Positions 1 through 4,438 of a stretch of 6,806 nucleotides of DNA are shown one piece after another. Origin of the DNA: Nitrosopumilales archaeon UBA218 (GTDB lineage Archaea; Thermoproteota; Nitrososphaeria; Nitrososphaerales; Nitrosopumilaceae); NCBI GenBank assembly GCA_002499525.1, contig DAMC01000067.1, positions 1 to 6,806 on the forward strand, read 5' to 3'. The position numbers and the translations under genes are program-made. The notes beneath the pieces are model-generated. The model made no database searches. It was not told the DNA's origin and worked only from the letters and a program-made list of their open reading frames with translations. The stretch's first letter is position 1; each line of letters starts with the position of its first letter.

Positions 1-1
1 C

Positions 2-319
2 ATTTATTCCAAAATTAAAAAATTCGGTGAGACTGCACGAAAAGAGATCACGCGGGCATTTGACGGCAAAGTAATCACCACTGGAAGGGACTCGCTGTTC
101 ATGACGCATTTTCTCAAGGACGGGGTTTCTCAAATCAACAATGCACAGGACGCATCAATGTGCGATACTGCCAAATTACAACGATTCCATTTTGAAATGA
201 TTGCCAAGGACGGGATATTTTTCTTGCCAGGAAAGCTTGGCGCATTTTCCAATGCCCATTCCGAGTCAGACGTCAAGTCCCTAGTATCTGCCGCTCAGAG
301 ATTCTCAGAGAACAACTAA
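2..319 (+). CDS. HemL-like class III (PLP) aminotransferase, C-terminal part, 5' truncated
   Basis: An open frame enters from the left edge and ends at TAA 317-319, leaving 105 residues. The sequence aligns by eye with the last quarter of glutamate-1-semialdehyde 2,1-aminomutases: a small-domain strand (around RDSLFMTHF), a spacer ending in a Cys-Asp segment before the RFHFEMIAKDGIFFLPG helix-strand, the FSNAHS segment matching the FxSxAHS block of HemL, and a closing helix. Enzymes of this family use pyridoxal phosphate; HemL itself moves the amino group of glutamate-1-semialdehyde to give 5-aminolevulinate for tetrapyrroles. The catalytic lysine lies upstream of the window. The usual PSxFE residues before the AHS block are replaced by PGKLG, so this may be a HemL paralogue rather than the true enzyme, and no symbol is given. 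ATG 101 is internal: the frame is open and homologous upstream of it. Confidence 0.75.
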   Translation: MYSKIKKFGETARKEITRAFDGKVITTGRDSLFMTHFLKDGVSQINNAQDASMCDTAKLQRFHFEMIAKDGIFFLPGKLGAFSNAHSESDVKSLVSAAQRFSENN

Positions 320-328
320 TCACTTGGA

Positions 329-335
329 TTTTTTT
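329..335 (+). terminator. T-run terminator after the aminotransferase gene
   Basis: Seven consecutive T residues start 10 nt after the stop codon, flanked by CTTG (323-326) and CAAG (336-339). Archaeal RNA polymerase terminates on such T-runs without needing a strong hairpin; the 4-bp flanking repeat is probably incidental. This is inferred from position only. Confidence 0.4.
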
Positions 336-388
336 CAAGAGATATGAATAAACAGAATTTGCACTAGTCTGTAAAAACACAAAGTTAG

Positions 389-409
389 AACCTTTGACGA
401 GCCAAGGTT
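389..409. repeat. Imperfect inverted repeat in the spacer before the J-domain gene
   Basis: AACCTTTG (389-396) and CAAGGTT (403-409) are complementary except for one bulged T, around a 6-nt loop. It lies about 43-63 nt before the proposed TATA box of the J-domain/ferredoxin gene, where an archaeal regulator could bind. It could equally be chance. The rest of the 320-481 spacer shows no gene or RNA that I can support. Confidence 0.3.
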
Positions 410-451
410 TTCGCAGTCAGTGATGATAACAAGCACTCCAAGCAAATCATG

Positions 452-459
452 TTTTTAAG
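452..459 (+). promoter_or_regulatory. TATA box of the J-domain/ferredoxin gene
   Basis: TTTTTAAG is centred about 26.5 nt before the TTG at 482, the distance expected for a leaderless archaeal transcript starting at the first codon. The box lies just inside the 5' end of the longer reading frame that begins at ATG 449, which argues against that ATG as the start. Confidence 0.55.
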
Positions 460-481
460 ACTCGGCAATCACTATAGGGTG

Positions 482-1153
482 TTGAACATCAGTCAGGCGT
501 ATCTGATTTTGAATCTAAAACCGGATGCAACACAAAATGATGTAAAGCAAGCTTATCGAAAAATGGTTCTAGAGTCACATCCCGACAAGAACACTTCAGA
601 GCAGGACGGAAAAAAATTCAAACTAATTACAGAAGCATATCACACAGTTAGAAACAACCTCAAAGAGGGTGGGAAAAATTCTTCCCAAAAACCTACCAGT
701 GATTTTAATCAGGAAAAATCATCATCGGCAAAACGATGGGGTGCTCAAAAATCCGGCAAAACTCCAGAGGCAGACTGGGGAAAATTCACCAAAGAGGTCG
801 AGGATGCAGACCCGCAGTTTTGGCAGCAATATACGGATGAATTTTGGAAAAATTATGAAGCACGAAAGTCACGAAATACTAAAAGCAAATATGATTTTGA
901 GATAACCCAAGAAAAACCTCCAAACCTGTTTACTATGGTAGACCACAGTTTGTGCATTGCGTGCTCTAGTTGTGAAACAATCGCACCCGAAGTTTTTCAG
1001 ATTGATAAAAACAGTAAAATGAATCCAAAGTCCAACGTAATAAAACAAAACGCTGCAAGCAAGGAAAAAATCATGAATGCCGCCCAGACATGTCCCACTA
1101 AGGCAATCAGGGTAGAAGACAAGGAAACAAATTCAAGACTGTATCCGCATTAA
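482..1153 (+). CDS. J-domain/[4Fe-4S] ferredoxin fusion protein (DnaJ-Fer)
   Basis: The product is 223 residues from the proposed TTG start. Residues about 5-60 form a J-domain with helix II (KQAYRKMVLES), the HPD motif at 33-35 that stimulates Hsp70/DnaK ATPase, and helix III. A charged, aromatic-rich linker follows (about 65-145, with WGKF, QFWQQY and EFWKNY). Residues about 150-212 are a ferredoxin domain with C158-x2-C161-x2-C164 and a distant C204-P, enough ligands for one [4Fe-4S] cluster. No G/F-rich, zinc-finger or substrate-binding DnaJ domains are present, so it is not canonical DnaJ. Related fusions are known from thaumarchaea and green plastids. A likely role is a redox-sensing or Fe-S-related co-chaperone; this is inference. 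An in-frame ATG at 449 would add 11 residues, but a TATA-like box overlaps its beginning. GTG 479 is also possible. Its stop overlaps the convergent HIT gene. Confidence 0.9.
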   Translation: MNISQAYLILNLKPDATQNDVKQAYRKMVLESHPDKNTSEQDGKKFKLITEAYHTVRNNLKEGGKNSSQKPTSDFNQEKSSSAKRWGAQKSGKTPEADWGKFTKEVEDADPQFWQQYTDEFWKNYEARKSRNTKSKYDFEITQEKPPNLFTMVDHSLCIACSSCETIAPEVFQIDKNSKMNPKSNVIKQNAASKEKIMNAAQTCPTKAIRVEDKETNSRLYPH

Positions 1154-1560
1154 CTGGTCTTTATTGTTGAGAGAATTTCCTCAAAATCAGAATCTGATAA
1201 TTTTGGCCGATTCTTGAACATAGTATGTACTGGTCCTGCAGAATCGTTAGAATTTCTAGGAATCAAATGTATGTGAACGTGTGAGACCTCTTGTCCGGCG
1301 CCTTTGCCATTATGTATTGCAACAAGCGTAGAGCCAGAGATTGCATCAATTTTTGGAATCAGTTTATGCATCAATGCAAACAGATCTGCGTTTGTATCTG
1401 TGCTCATATCCTGAATTTTTGCATGGTGTTTTTTTGGAATTATCAGTGTGTGTCCCCTTGCAAGTGGAAATGCGTCCAAAAACGCTATTGATTGTTCTGA
1501 TTCAGACACCAGTTTTGCTTGAATTTGGCCTGAGATTATTTTGCAGAAAATGCAATCCAT
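1150..1560 (-). CDS. HIT-family nucleotide hydrolase (HINT/Fhit-like)
   Basis: This 136-residue protein has the full small-HIT layout. C3-x2-C6 at the N-terminus, with H45 and H94, matches the zinc site of many prokaryotic HIT proteins. The ARGHTLIIPKKHH block lies at 34-46. The histidine triad H94-V-H96-I-H98-L follows, with H96 the expected nucleophile that forms the nucleotidyl intermediate. HIT proteins hydrolyse AMP-linked substrates such as adenosine phosphoramidates or dinucleoside polyphosphates; the substrate here cannot be told. Length is normal for the family. It starts at ATG 1558-1560, about 27.5 nt from a minus-strand TATA box, so the mRNA is probably leaderless. It is divergent from the 3-hydroxyacyl-CoA dehydrogenase gene and overlaps the J-domain/ferredoxin gene by 4 nt at the 3' ends. 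Confidence 0.95.
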   Translation of the reverse strand: MDCIFCKIISGQIQAKLVSESEQSIAFLDAFPLARGHTLIIPKKHHAKIQDMSTDTNADLFALMHKLIPKIDAISGSTLVAIHNGKGAGQEVSHVHIHLIPRNSNDSAGPVHTMFKNRPKLSDSDFEEILSTIKTS

Positions 1561-1583
1561 GCATCATAATTGTCTGATTCCCA

Positions 1584-1591
1584 GATATACT
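1584..1591 (-). promoter_or_regulatory. TATA box of the HIT gene
   Basis: Read on the minus strand this is AGTATATC, centred 27.5 nt before the ATG at 1560. This fits a leaderless transcript. It is one half of a 95-nt divergent promoter region. Confidence 0.6.
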
Positions 1592-1625
1592 TTACAAATA
1601 ATTCCCAAACAAAAACACGAAATAC

Positions 1626-1633
1626 ATTATAAT
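1626..1633 (+). promoter_or_regulatory. TATA box of the 3-hydroxyacyl-CoA dehydrogenase gene
   Basis: ATTATAAT is preceded by a purine-rich CGAAATA, reminiscent of a BRE. It is centred 26.5 nt before the TTG at 1656. The in-frame ATG at 1632 sits within the box itself, so that ATG is very unlikely to be transcribed as a usable start. Confidence 0.65.
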
Positions 1634-1655
1634 GGATATCAGTAGAGGTTTTGCA

Positions 1656-2795
1656 TTGACAGTCAAGAATATCACGGTTTTAGGTTCTGGAATCATGGGA
1701 CATGGGATTGCCCAAGTCAGTGCCATGGCAGGTTACAATATTGTTTTACGCGACATAGAGCAGTCATTTTTAGACAAGGCGATGGAAAAAATTCGCTGGA
1801 GTTTGGAAAAACTTGTTTCAAAGGAAAAGATAACAAAACAGGAATCAGATGCGATTCTTTCTCGAATTAAAACAGTAGTTGACTTGGGCCAAGCTGTCCA
1901 GTCAGCAGATTTGGTTATCGAGGCAGTGCCAGAGATAATGGAACTAAAAAAGAAGGTCTATGCAGAGCTTGACAAAGTTGCAGACAGCAGAATAATTTTT
2001 GCATCAAACACCAGCACACTTCCAATTACAGAGATTGCAAACACTACAAGTAGACCGGAAAAATTTGTCGGTATTCACTTTTTTAATCCACCTCAATTAA
2101 TGAAACTAGTTGAAGTAATCCCAGGACAAAAGACCAACAAAGATGTTGTCGACTTGACAGTGAATTTTGTAAAATCAGTTAAAAAAGAACCAGTCATTTG
2201 TAAAAAAGACGTTCCTGGATTCATAGTAAACCGCCTGTTCATCCCTATGGTTCACGAGGCATGCTGGCTAAAGGAGCGCTCAGGATACACAATGGAGCAA
2301 ATCGATTCTGCAGTAAAATTCACCATGGGTTTTCCGATGGGAATTTTTGAGCTTGCAGACTTTACTGGCATGGATGTAATCCATAAAGCAACAATTGAGC
2401 TGGAATTGCGGGACAAAAAAGTAATCTTTCCCCACCCCGATATCGAAAAATTGTACAATGAGAAAAAACTAGGCCAAAAATCTGGTGAGGGGTTTTACAA
2501 ATACTCTGATGACAAGTACGAAAGAATCCAACTAGACGAGGATTTGGCAAAAAAATGCAACCCTGTTTCTCTAGTTGCCAATATCCTAAACAATGCAGCT
2601 TGGCTAGTAACTAACAATGCAAGTGACATTCCAGAAATAGAAAAAGCTGCACAACTTGGCCTTGGCCTCAAAAAACCAATCTTTGATACTGCCAAGGAAT
2701 TTGGAGTAAAAAATATCATAAGCGAGTTAAACAGTTTGGCGTCCAAATACGGCAAGTTTTACGAGCCAGATCCGCTGTTAGCTACTATGCAGTAA
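1656..2795 (+). CDS. 3-hydroxyacyl-CoA (3-hydroxybutyryl-CoA) dehydrogenase with extended C-terminus
   Basis: The 379-residue product begins directly before the Rossmann fold: G10-S-G12-I-M-G15, with D33 at the end of strand 2 predicting NAD rather than NADP. Further family blocks are IEAVPE near 88-93, ASNTSTL near 116-122, and HFFNPP with catalytic H141 paired with E153. PGFIVNRLF opens the helical C-domain, which closes with GEGFYKY. Unlike ordinary stand-alone enzymes of about 280 residues, roughly 85 more residues follow. They resemble a second copy of the 3HCDH C-domain, as in archaeal dehydrogenase-crotonase fusions, but no crotonase part is present. The reaction would be (S)-3-hydroxybutyryl-CoA + NAD+ to acetoacetyl-CoA, the late step of the 3-hydroxypropionate/4-hydroxybutyrate cycle. 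TTG 1656 is chosen over ATG 1632 (8 residues longer) because of family alignment and TATA position. It overlaps the next gene by 11 nt at the 3' end. Confidence 0.92.
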   Translation: MTVKNITVLGSGIMGHGIAQVSAMAGYNIVLRDIEQSFLDKAMEKIRWSLEKLVSKEKITKQESDAILSRIKTVVDLGQAVQSADLVIEAVPEIMELKKKVYAELDKVADSRIIFASNTSTLPITEIANTTSRPEKFVGIHFFNPPQLMKLVEVIPGQKTNKDVVDLTVNFVKSVKKEPVICKKDVPGFIVNRLFIPMVHEACWLKERSGYTMEQIDSAVKFTMGFPMGIFELADFTGMDVIHKATIELELRDKKVIFPHPDIEKLYNEKKLGQKSGEGFYKYSDDKYERIQLDEDLAKKCNPVSLVANILNNAAWLVTNNASDIPEIEKAAQLGLGLKKPIFDTAKEFGVKNIISELNSLASKYGKFYEPDPLLATMQ

Positions 2796-3297
2796 TCTTG
2801 CCAAGAATGTACTGAACTGCTTCTTGAGGGGTTTCGACTCCGATAATTTTGACATTTTCTCTGTGGTCCAAATACTGGTCAGCAAACTTGGTTGCTACTC
2901 CTCCAGAATTTTTGAGTGAGACTATGGGTTTTTTGTACATGTAAGCCGCGCAGGTCTCAGAGAGTGTTCCAGACCCGCCACCCACAATAATTACGCCGTC
3001 AGCAGACAAGGCATTAAGAAAATCCCTAGACAGTCCAATGCCGCTAGGGATCACAATGTCGCAATATTCATTTGCAAATGACGCATTATCCTGAGGAATT
3101 ATTCCCAAGGTCAGGCCTCCTGCATCATGTGCCCCATGAGAAGCTGCCTTCATTACTCCACCCAATCCGCCAGTGATTAGTACCGAATCCGATTTTGCCA
3201 CCTCTGCACCAACAGCATAAGCGATTTTTTCCAATTCTGGAGTACATCCACTCTCATTATTACCAATTACTAGGATTTGCCGCTTTTTTGCCAACAA
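2785..3297 (-). CDS. SLOG-fold nucleotide-binding protein (TIGR00725/LOG-like)
   Basis: This 170-residue protein looks like the TIGR00725 branch of the SLOG (Rossmann-like) superfamily, related to LOG and MoCo-carrier proteins. Visible landmarks are an N-terminal beta strand (ILVIGNNES), the T42-G-G-x-G-G-V-M block at 42-49, a second strand (LTLGIIP), and G106-G-G-S-G-T-L-S-E114, matching the phosphate-binding PGGxGTxxE motif of LOG proteins with the proline replaced by Gly. LOG enzymes release nucleobases from nucleoside monophosphates; whether this one hydrolyses or only binds a nucleotide cannot be told. It begins with two consecutive TTG codons (3297 and 3294). The first lies about 25-27 nt from a minus-strand TATA box. 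It is convergent with the dehydrogenase gene and divergent from an RHH-like microprotein with which it shares a short regulatory region. Confidence 0.85.
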   Translation of the reverse strand: MLAKKRQILVIGNNESGCTPELEKIAYAVGAEVAKSDSVLITGGLGGVMKAASHGAHDAGGLTLGIIPQDNASFANEYCDIVIPSGIGLSRDFLNALSADGVIIVGGGSGTLSETCAAYMYKKPIVSLKNSGGVATKFADQYLDHRENVKIIGVETPQEAVQYILGKITA

Positions 3298-3317
3298 GAA
3301 CCGCTGTTTTTAGTGCC

Positions 3318-3326
3318 AAATATTTT
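3318..3326 (-). promoter_or_regulatory. TATA box of the SLOG gene
   Basis: The AT-rich AAATATTTT here (AAAATATTT on the minus strand) is centred about 25 nt before the TTG at 3297. This supports TTG as a genuine leaderless start; there is no ATG alternative near the N-terminus. Confidence 0.55.
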
Positions 3327-3339
3327 TTGAGATCATGTT

Positions 3340-3349
3340 TTGGATCCAA
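3340..3349. promoter_or_regulatory. Centred palindrome in a divergent promoter, candidate operator
   Basis: TTGGATCCAA is a perfect 10-bp palindrome. Its centre (3344.5) coincides exactly with the midpoint between the divergent start codons at 3297 and 3392, and it lies between the two outward-facing TATA boxes. Such placement suits a dimeric regulator controlling both genes, possibly the RHH-like product encoded at 3392. Function is inferred; a 10-bp palindrome can occur by chance. Confidence 0.4.
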
Positions 3350-3363
3350 GTAGAGCGTAAAGG

Positions 3364-3371
3364 ATATAAAA
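3364..3371 (+). promoter_or_regulatory. TATA box of the RHH-like microprotein gene
   Basis: ATATAAAA follows a purine-rich GTAAAGG that could serve as BRE. It is centred 24.5 nt before ATG 3392. The longer reading frame from ATG 3335 runs straight through this box, so 3335 is not the likely start. Confidence 0.65.
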
Positions 3372-3391
3372 TTAGCATGACGATACTAGGC

Positions 3392-3517
3392 ATGGCAAAT
3401 AGAACTATGCCAGTGTGCTTAACTGCAGACCAATTCAAAAAGCTACAAGAAATAGCCAAGATTAACGGAATGGTCGATGCAGGACAGGCTGTAGAAAAGA
3501 TCCTAAGAGAAATCTAA
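3392..3517 (+). CDS. 41-residue ribbon-helix-helix-like protein
   Basis: The product, 41 residues from ATG 3392, has the plan of a minimal RHH/CopG/Arc DNA-binding domain. A short strand (MPVCLTADQ) is followed by helix 1 (QFKKLQEIAKINGM), a turn, and helix 2 (DAGQAVEKILREI). The pattern L-T-x-x-Q-x-x-x-L-x-x-x-A-x-x-x-G-M with a following amphipathic helix is typical of RHH proteins, which act as dimers inserting a paired strand into the DNA major groove. ATG 3377 would give 46 residues and ATG 3335 60 residues. The TATA box at 3364-3371 favours 3392, where transcription should begin. It is divergent from the SLOG gene with a palindrome midway. A T-run follows its stop, so it is probably monocistronic. 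The RHH assignment rests on pattern only; the target is unknown. Confidence 0.65.
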   Translation: MANRTMPVCLTADQFKKLQEIAKINGMVDAGQAVEKILREI

Positions 3518-3531
3518 GATTTTACTATCAC

Positions 3532-3536
3532 TTTTT
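3532..3536 (+). terminator. T-run after the RHH-like gene
   Basis: A run of five T residues lies 14 nt after the stop codon and before the promoter of the next gene. It is a plausible weak archaeal intrinsic terminator, based on base composition alone. Confidence 0.3.
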
Positions 3537-3545
3537 ATGATTACA

Positions 3546-3555
3546 TTTTTTAAAA
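3546..3555 (+). promoter_or_regulatory. TATA box of the small zinc-protein operon
   Basis: TTTTTTAAAA is centred about 26 nt before TTG 3577. A second TATA-like element, TGTATAAT near 3567-3574, is too close to the start to serve this gene. The spacing supports the TTG start and a leaderless bicistronic mRNA. Confidence 0.55.
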
Positions 3556-3576
3556 GTTCCACCTATTGTATAATCA

Positions 3577-3987
3577 TTGGGCATTTTTAGCAAAAAATCT
3601 ACTCATTGTACCGTGTGCAACAAGGAAACCAAGCGTACACACAAGACAAAAAAAGAATGGAATTTTGAGGGCACGCTCTGTACTGACTGCTATATGAAAA
3701 CCATGGAGCAGTACTATAACGGCACATTCAAGCAAAAATGTGCTATTTGCAGTGCTGAGCAAAAAATCACAGATTTGTGGGAACCGCGTTGGCAGTGGGA
3801 TATGGAGGGATTATTGTGCAAAAAATGCTTTGATTCAAAGGAGATAGATTTTAACCACAAAAAAGAATACTGCTCGCAATGTGGCAACAAGATGAATTTT
3901 TTCAGATATAATCCAAAAGACGAGTGGAAGATGGACGGACAACTATGCAGGAAATGTTGGGATGAGCAAAAGGAATCCCGTAAATGA
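3577..3987 (+). CDS. Triplicated CX2C...CX2C zinc-binding protein of unknown function
   Basis: This 136-residue protein consists almost entirely of three tandem copies of one module. The first CX2C pairs are C11/C14, C55/C58 and C99/C102, an exact 44-residue period. The second pairs are C35/C38, C81/C84 and C124/C127, each preceded by a W-x-x-(E/D)-G-x-L-C block (EWNFEGTLC, QWDMEGLLC, EWKMDGQLC). Twelve cysteines in three sets of four predict three structural zinc sites. No catalytic motif, signal peptide or membrane segment is visible, and the protein is lysine-rich. I do not recognise a characterised family. Nucleic-acid or protein binding is the natural guess. The start is TTG 3577, about 26 nt after a TATA box. 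It overlaps the next gene by ATGA, so the two are very likely coupled in translation. Confidence 0.85.
   Translation: MGIFSKKSTHCTVCNKETKRTHKTKKEWNFEGTLCTDCYMKTMEQYYNGTFKQKCAICSAEQKITDLWEPRWQWDMEGLLCKKCFDSKEIDFNHKKEYCSQCGNKMNFFRYNPKDEWKMDGQLCRKCWDEQKESRK
3607..3987 (+). repeat. Three tandem protein-level repeats of about 44 codons
   Basis: Repeat units begin at 3607, 3739 and 3871 (codons for C11, C55 and C99), giving a 132-nt period. They are diverged at the DNA level and detected from cysteine and W-x-x-(E/D)-G-x-L-C spacing, indicating old internal duplication. The last unit is cut short at the stop codon. Confidence 0.75.
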
Positions 3988-4181
3988 AGTTATTTAAGAA
4001 AAAGATTTCCTGCGCCAATTGCGATTTGAAGTTTCAATCAGATGAAGATTTAATGCAGCACCAGCAAGTTGTCCATGGAAAACATATTCCGTATGACTGC
4101 AAGTTATGCAATTTAGAGTTTACAAACATGTACGACATGCGAACTCATTTGCAAAAATATCACAGTTTCAAAAAAGACTAG
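3984..4181 (+). CDS. Tandem C2H2 zinc-finger protein, 65 residues
   Basis: Two classical C2H2 fingers fill this protein. Finger 1 is C10-x2-C13-x12-H26-x4-H31 and finger 2 is C39-x2-C42-x12-H55-x4-H60, with a short inter-finger linker (GKHIPYD). Hydrophobic core residues (F at +4 after the second Cys, L/M before the first His) match the eukaryotic-style finger. Two fingers can bind DNA or RNA; no target can be named. Translation starts at ATG 3984 inside the stop of the preceding zinc-protein gene (ATGA), with a weak AGGA 9 nt upstream, so it is the second cistron of a two-gene unit. Its TAG stop shares the tetramer CTAG with the convergent rpoP gene. Confidence 0.9.
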   Translation: MKLFKKKISCANCDLKFQSDEDLMQHQQVVHGKHIPYDCKLCNLEFTNMYDMRTHLQKYHSFKKD

Positions 4182-4399
4182 AGTGCGTGTACTGTCTTAA
4201 CAATTGGTGGTCTTTCTTTGGTAAAGACTCTAAAACCACAAATGCATTTTATTTCAGGTAGTCTGGACAGTTCGGTGTTCGTTACAGTAGTGCCACATCT
4301 AAGACACTTGTAAATGACATCGAATTTTTCAGTAGTCATCATTTCTTCAGGAGATGACTCGGTTGACATGTTTTCAATCGGTGTGGATTCTTCAGACAT
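4178..4399 (-). CDS. rpoP: DNA-directed RNA polymerase subunit P (Rpb12-like)
   Basis: The C-terminal 45 residues match archaeal RpoP/eukaryal Rpb12: YKCLRCG with C32-x2-C35, a short loop, then the second ligand pair and the closing (K/R)-x-R-P-P-I-V-K-x-V-x-A block. RpoP is a small zinc-binding subunit associated with the Rpo3/Rpo10 side of the polymerase and helps open-complex formation. Two features stand out. The second ligand pair is C52-I-C54-G rather than the usual CPxCG. There is also an acidic, Ser/Thr/Met-rich extension of about 28 residues ahead of the domain. ATG 4397-4399 lies 26.5 nt from a TATA box, so the extension is probably translated; internal Met codons (11, 20, 21) are alternatives. 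It lies downstream of uS10 with its own promoter in the 39-nt gap, and overlaps the C2H2 gene at the stop. Confidence 0.92.
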   Translation of the reverse strand: MSEESTPIENMSTESSPEEMMTTEKFDVIYKCLRCGTTVTNTELSRLPEIKCICGFRVFTKERPPIVKTVHAL

Positions 4400-4421
4400 T
4401 TAATTTCTAACTCTGGCTCTG

Positions 4422-4429
4422 TAATTTAA
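4422..4429 (-). promoter_or_regulatory. TATA box of rpoP
   Basis: On the minus strand this reads TTAAATTA, centred 26.5 nt before the rpoP ATG at 4399. It lies in the 39-nt gap after uS10, so rpoP can be expressed on its own as well as by read-through from the EF-1alpha/uS10 unit. I see no strong terminator in the gap. Confidence 0.5.
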
Positions 4430-4438
4430 GGATATGAC

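Noticed and set aside
420..426. GTGATGA resembling the C box of a C/D guide RNA
   Set aside because: No CUGA D box and no C'/D' pair follows within the roughly 60 nt expected, so a single C-box match is likely chance.
449..481. ATG 449 as the start of the J-domain/ferredoxin gene
   Set aside because: The 11 extra residues precede the J-domain without family support, and the TTTTTAAG box at 452-459 lies inside this stretch, so transcripts probably begin downstream of it.
669..905. Second plus-strand frame inside the J-domain/ferredoxin gene
   Set aside because: It is out of frame within the linker of a well-supported gene and has no domain or start signal.
1632..1655. ATG 1632 as the start of the dehydrogenase
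   Set aside because: It overlaps the TATA box, and the added residues lie before the point where family members begin, just ahead of the Rossmann strand.
3335..3391. 60-codon reading frame from ATG 3335 for the RHH-like protein
   Set aside because: It runs through the TATA box at 3364-3371 and adds residues that are not part of the RHH pattern.
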